A stretch of 64,000 nucleotides of DNA from Hippopus hippopus (taxonomy: Eukaryota; Mollusca; Bivalvia; Cardiida; Cardiidae). The stretch lies in NCBI GenBank assembly GCA_946811185.2, contig OX328109.1, positions 38,486,129 to 38,550,128 on the forward strand. The letters are read 5' to 3'. Under the pieces are notes generated by a model that was not told the origin of the DNA, made no database searches, and saw nothing but the letters and a program-made list of their open reading frames with translations. A program made the translations under genes and the position numbers. Position 1 is the stretch's first letter; each line of letters opens with the position of its first letter. Positions 60,084-64,000 of this stretch are shown one piece after another.

Positions 60084-62161
60084 TACCGTATTTTGCGTAA
60101 ATTTTGGGACAGTAAAAAATAATTATTTTTTTTCGTGTCCCAATACTTAGGTCTACAAAAAATAATTATTTTGTCAGCTGTCCCAAAACTTATGGTCAGA
60201 CAAGACAAGCAGTCATACTGTAAGTTGCTGACCGCTAAGCCAGTCGAATATTGCCGATGTTAAAATATTGCTACGTCATTGATTTCAATGAACCTACGAT
60301 CATTTGCAGGTTGGTCTATTTTTAGACAGATTGGAATTCCAGCGGTCAATTTGTGTACTAAGAGTTTAAAACTTCGCTTTTTCTCATTGTTTTCGTTGAT
60401 GATTAACTTGTCACTCATTATTGTCTGCGTTCTAGGATCGCGATGAGGGTTATTATTTTGTGTTTGTAGATAAATTCACAACATATTTTACCTGCTTACA
60501 TGAGGTGAACGACGTAAATTCCACTCTGACAAGTACCTGCTCGACCGGTTCTCAAATTTTATTGGTTCGTCGATCTTCGATCGATAAACCTCGGTTGGAC
60601 TAGAATACTGTACCTTGATTTCTGTTTATATACAAAGAACCCGATTGATCTTGAAATACATGCGTGTCAACTCTGTGTCAACTTCGGCTGTACATGTATA
60701 CGTTATGTATCTTGGATACAAGTTTATCACACCCTTTTTACACTTATATCGGTTTTTTTTTTTCTGAATTGGGGTTTAAAATAGTCAGTCAGGTGATTGG
60801 GTTTTTTGTCTTGAATCGGGAAACTCCCATTGAAATCGGGAGGTTTGGGAAGCATGCTTACGACGTTACGTGTGTAGAAATGAAACTGCGCAAAATAAAT
60901 GCTTGTAAACCGGTCTGACGAATCACCGAAATACCACCGAAACACCGAAATACCCGTATTTTTTATTGTTGGGTTCAAATAACTGACAAAAGTATGCAGG
61001 ACTTTTTTCTTTCTTTTCTTTTTCAGAAAACATACTTAATCAAAGTATTAATCATTATTGAGAAGAGTGACGCTGTTAGTATACACTGATCATTGATTTA
61101 CGTTGAGAACAATCACCGAAACACTCGCGTGCCTGACCTTTTACACACCGAAATACCCAATCTCGATGACGACAATCTAGACCTAAGATTTATCAATTTG
61201 AAATTATCACTTATATTTCTTTTGGATGATAAACACACACAAAAGAGAGCGCTAATCCACTTCATTTGCGAAATAAGTAGACAGTGAGACCCAAATCAGA
61301 CATTACATGATGTAAGTCTCTGATCCAACAAACACACAAGTTTCTCGGCACGGTCTGTTCTCTTCTGTTCTGTTAAAGTGAAGCGATCATAAATGTTCGG
61401 CTAACATATTCAAATTTGTTTGATATGTAGGTTTGTCCTTGTTATTTTTAAAGTAATATGGTTATATTTATGATCTTATCGGCGAAATTGTAATTGTCTT
61501 ATCAATTTACGCCTGGTGCCGTGCTAACTAAACATTCAAAATGGCTGCCGGTTTTCTAATTTGGTGACGTTTTATCTCATATTTTCCAACTTAAAAATGG
61601 AAAGCTATTTTTTCTAGCATACTTATGGATAAATTTCAGACACATCAATCTTGTACAAAAACAACTGAAGGGAGATTGCGGAGGTATAATCCCTGAATTG
61701 ACCAATTTTAGTACGTGGAGCGGGTATTTCGGTGGACATTTACAGCACGGTAGGCTATTCCGGTGCACATTCTTCATGGCGGGCCTCAATAACATGTTGC
61801 TATTTTGACATTAGGTTTAACACTAACCCTCCTTCATAAATAAAATTACAATTTTGTCAACTACAACTTCAGTTATCGTAATAGGAAAAAAAAAATACGG
61901 GTATTTCAGTGTTTTGGTGGTATTTTGGTATTTCGGTGATTCGTAGGACCCCTTGTAAACAAAGGGTATCAAACGGATTGAAAGATTTTTTTTTTTAAAT
62001 AGATATTCACTGTCTGAATTCTTTGGAACAAAAAAATACCGATCTTGCTTTGCAATTTTTAGTATGGCCCAAATCTTTGGGTCATGAATAATAAATATTT
62101 TTGCGATTTTTTATGGTGTCCCAATACTTTGGGTGTCCCAAAATTTAAGCAAAATACGGTA
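60084..62161. mobile_element. middle layer, TACCGTATTTTGC TIR element with TA target
   Basis: TACCGTATTTTGCGTAAATT then TTGGGACA on the left is mirrored by TGTCCCAAAATTTAAGCAAA then ATACGGTA on the right, with one mismatch in 28. The TA at each outer edge fits a TA target, as in Tc1/mariner-like or related elements. Next to both ends is a second block containing GTGTCCCAATACTT. No transposase was recognised. Confidence 0.75.
60911..61951. mobile_element. inner layer, Mutator-like MITE with 9-bp TSD
   Basis: CTTGTAAAC is repeated at 60902-60910 and 61952-61960. The ends are inverted over about 50 bp: GACGAATCACCGAAATACCA then CCGAAACACCGAAATACCCG on the left and, reversed, TACGAATCACCGAAATACCA on the right. 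ACCGAAATACC-like units also recur internally near 61110-61160 and 61720. A 9-bp TSD with long TIRs is usual for Mutator-like elements. Confidence 0.8.
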
Positions 62162-62631
62162 TGTATTAATTTTTTCTCTGATCTGTGGGTCTTTTTAAAG
62201 TAGATGACTAGGGAATTTCTCTATGGTTAACAATGAATGCTACTCTCCCACTCCCTCCCCAATCGGTACTTCGTACCTCACTGTGCGTATAAGTATTTTA
62301 ATCCTGGCTACGCCCTATGGTATATATTCTAATAAAAGTAATTTTTATGGAAACAGTTTGATACAGTTCCAACTATTGTGAGTAGTTTCAAATTAAATGG
62401 GTTTCAGAACTCGAACTTTGAAAACAGACACAATTACACAATTATAAAATTTGCATGTGGTTTGGTTATTTTGTGAGCCAAGAGATCGGGCAGGACATTT
62501 TGAATGGGTCGGTTATAGATTGTATATTTTTTTTTTTTAACTTTTATGATAGTGTATCAGGCTACCCTGGTATTCCTAGAAAAATTGTAAAACAACATTG
62601 AACCCATATATTCAATGCAAATAATATGTTT

Positions 62632-62850
62632 CAACTCTCTACCAAACTACACAAATTTGGGCTTTACCAAACCAAAAAAAAATGCAGATGACATATTCAG
62701 TTATGCTCAAGAGATGTTACTGAAATGGTAGAAATTGTGGAGGGAAAAGGAGAAAATGCTGGTTACCAGCATTTTCTCTTTTTTCAACAGTGTTTTTGAA
62801 AAGCCTCCTTCTTCAGAGTCATTAAAACAGGATTATTTGGTATAGGTTTA
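62632..62850 (-). mobile_element. family A MITE
   Basis: TCAACTCTCTACCAAACTAC to TTTGGTATAGGTTTAA; centre GGTTACC. Confidence 0.85.
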
Positions 62851-63149
62851 AAAGTTACAATTGTAATATGCACTCACAGCAGAAGTCTAAACAAAGACAT
62901 CATACAAAATGAAAAATATTGGAGGCCGAAGATTGAAAAATAACTTGCGCATGATCAAAGTATCACATGTTCATGCCTGCAACTTGACAATGTAATTTCA
63001 CTGATACAGGATGCATGTTTTATATAAAGCTAATCACTGTGAACATGGCTGCCTGATACAACGTTTTGCACTTTACTGCAAACAGTCTAATGATTGATAC
63101 TGTTTAATTCATTTAATCATGTAAATTGCATTATGTATAAGTTTGTCAT

Positions 63150-63225
63150 AGAGACGCTTTGAAAACATTGTGAAAGAAGAAAAAAAATATCTCGTTGCTT
63201 TTTTTTTTACAAGTGTAAGTCTGCA
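63150..63225. mobile_element. family A fragment, decayed core
   Basis: CTTTGAAAACATTGTGAAAG remains; the other arm is a T-rich tract. Confidence 0.4.
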
Positions 63226-63341
63226 TTTCTCGAAATCACAAAAATTAGTATCCATAGATGTTACTTGGCAGAGCCAGTATTCTGACGATATCATCACAAC
63301 TGACAGATATTATTGATGAGAGAAAAATAATCCACTGTTCT

Positions 63342-63541
63342 TTAACCCTCAAAGCCCTTAGCATGGATTTAGATGCTTTTGCTGACAGTGTAGGAGTAAA
63401 ATTAGAACACACAAAATGTGCAGTCTTATCTTACATCTTTCCTCACCACTTTTCCGGGCAAAAACATCCTTTGAATTTTAATATATGTGTCATATAGTGC
63501 TATGAATAACCGTTTTGTTTATTTAGCACTCAAAGTGTTAA
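63342..63541 (+). mobile_element. family B MITE, diverged
   Basis: TTAACCCTCAAAGCCCTTAG to ACTCAAAGTGTTAA. A B-like core is followed at 63580-63660 by another fragment (AGCCTGATCTCAGATCAACA). Confidence 0.65.
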
Positions 63542-63716
63542 CCAGAAAAATACTTCTGTCACTCAGCACGCAAGGGGCAATTGCTAGGTACTGTAGCATA
63601 ATAATAATGATCAGGTTCGGACAATAAGTTTTGTAGCCTGATCTCAGATCAACATTATTACACAAAATATTTTACAAAGTATTTGGGCAAACACTGTCTT
63701 GATACTGGGACTTAGT

Positions 63717-63889
63717 TCAGCCTTTGAAAACATTGTGGGAAAAGGAGTAAATGCAGGTAACCAGCATTTTCTATTCATGTTTTCTCCCATTTGAAAGACC
63801 AAATCATCTTTTGAGCTGCAAGTAATTTGTCATCTTGAAATGGCTCGAATTTAGACAAGTGTTAAATGTTGTTGTTTGATAAAGGTTAA
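63717..63889 (+). mobile_element. family A MITE, left end lost
   Basis: CCTTTGAAAACATTGTGGGA, centre GGTAACC, right arm shortened, ending TGATAAAGGTTAA. Confidence 0.75.
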
Positions 63890-64000
63890 AATGATTCTTG
63901 ACTGAATATGTGCATTTTCTTCATCAAGCTCTGTAAGTGTTATGCACATAGCATCAAATACATAAAACTCCAAAATTCTCTATCAGGAAATCTACCTAAT

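Larger units (their letters stand above)
60002..62316. mobile_element. outer layer of a transposon nest (AGGGCGTAGC ends)
   Basis: AGGGCGTAGCGCCTTC on the left and GGCTACGCCCT on the right are short inverted ends, followed inward by CACAATACGCACAAGTG and GTGCGTATAAGT. The outer flanks do not show a clear duplication. The assignment is less firm than for the two inner layers. Confidence 0.5.

Noticed and set aside
1..64000. Many 60-170 codon frames encoding a recurring ENIVGKGENAGYQHFLLFPQCF-like peptide
   Set aside because: This is the translation of the family A palindrome in either direction. Flanking parts of the frames come from the A arms and end at random stops, so they are not a protein family.

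Overview
This is a eukaryotic, AT-rich, intron-dominated window. It is most likely from a bivalve mollusc, probably a heterodont clam. That assignment rests on recalled resemblance of several repeats to bivalve families (the element with GAGCACGAAGTGCT near its end, the element opening CAACGAAGTGGGGGTATATT, the TGCGCAGGCTGA inverted repeat, and tRNA-derived SINEs). It was not checked against any database.

Only three exons are convincing, all on the + strand: 12213-12323, 23776-23859 and 25953-26042. Each has a good acceptor and donor, each begins and ends in phase 0, and together they encode 95 residues of charged heptad-rich coiled coil. They look like consecutive or near-consecutive exons of one long coiled-coil protein of the golgin, endosomal-tether or cytolinker kind. 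I cannot name it. The 12 kb before the first exon and the 38 kb after the last hold no exon I can defend, so they are either intron or intergenic.

Almost everything else is transposable-element sequence. The dominant component (family A) is a roughly 228-bp element with TTAA target sites and CCCTTTACC-type ends, as in piggyBac MITEs. At its centre is a nearly perfect 70-bp palindrome. I count about 55 nearly complete copies plus more than 20 fragments, in both orientations, covering roughly a fifth of the window. A second TTAA element (family B, about 210 bp, with a palindromic GATCAGACTGCAC core) adds about 20 copies or fragments. These elements insert into each other, abut while sharing a single TTAA, and split SINEs and other repeats, so insertion order can be read directly. 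In many A copies the two palindrome arms carry matching, base-pair-preserving substitutions. I regard that as the most unusual signal here.

Other components are: tRNA-derived SINEs of at least three types, four of them with 11-15 bp target-site duplications; a decayed hAT transposon carrying a transposase-like N-terminal fragment (14784-15944); two fold-back elements (3900-4665 and 5398-6430); a GC-rich TIR element (36412-37549); a three-layer nest of DNA transposons (60002-62316); a 620-bp element with an 8-bp TSD inside a SINE (52897-53516); and two long elements built of internal tandem arrays (145-bp and 166-bp periods at 12371-14695, 158-bp period at 42200-43545). No rRNA gene, functional tRNA gene, CRISPR array or bacterial-type operon is present.
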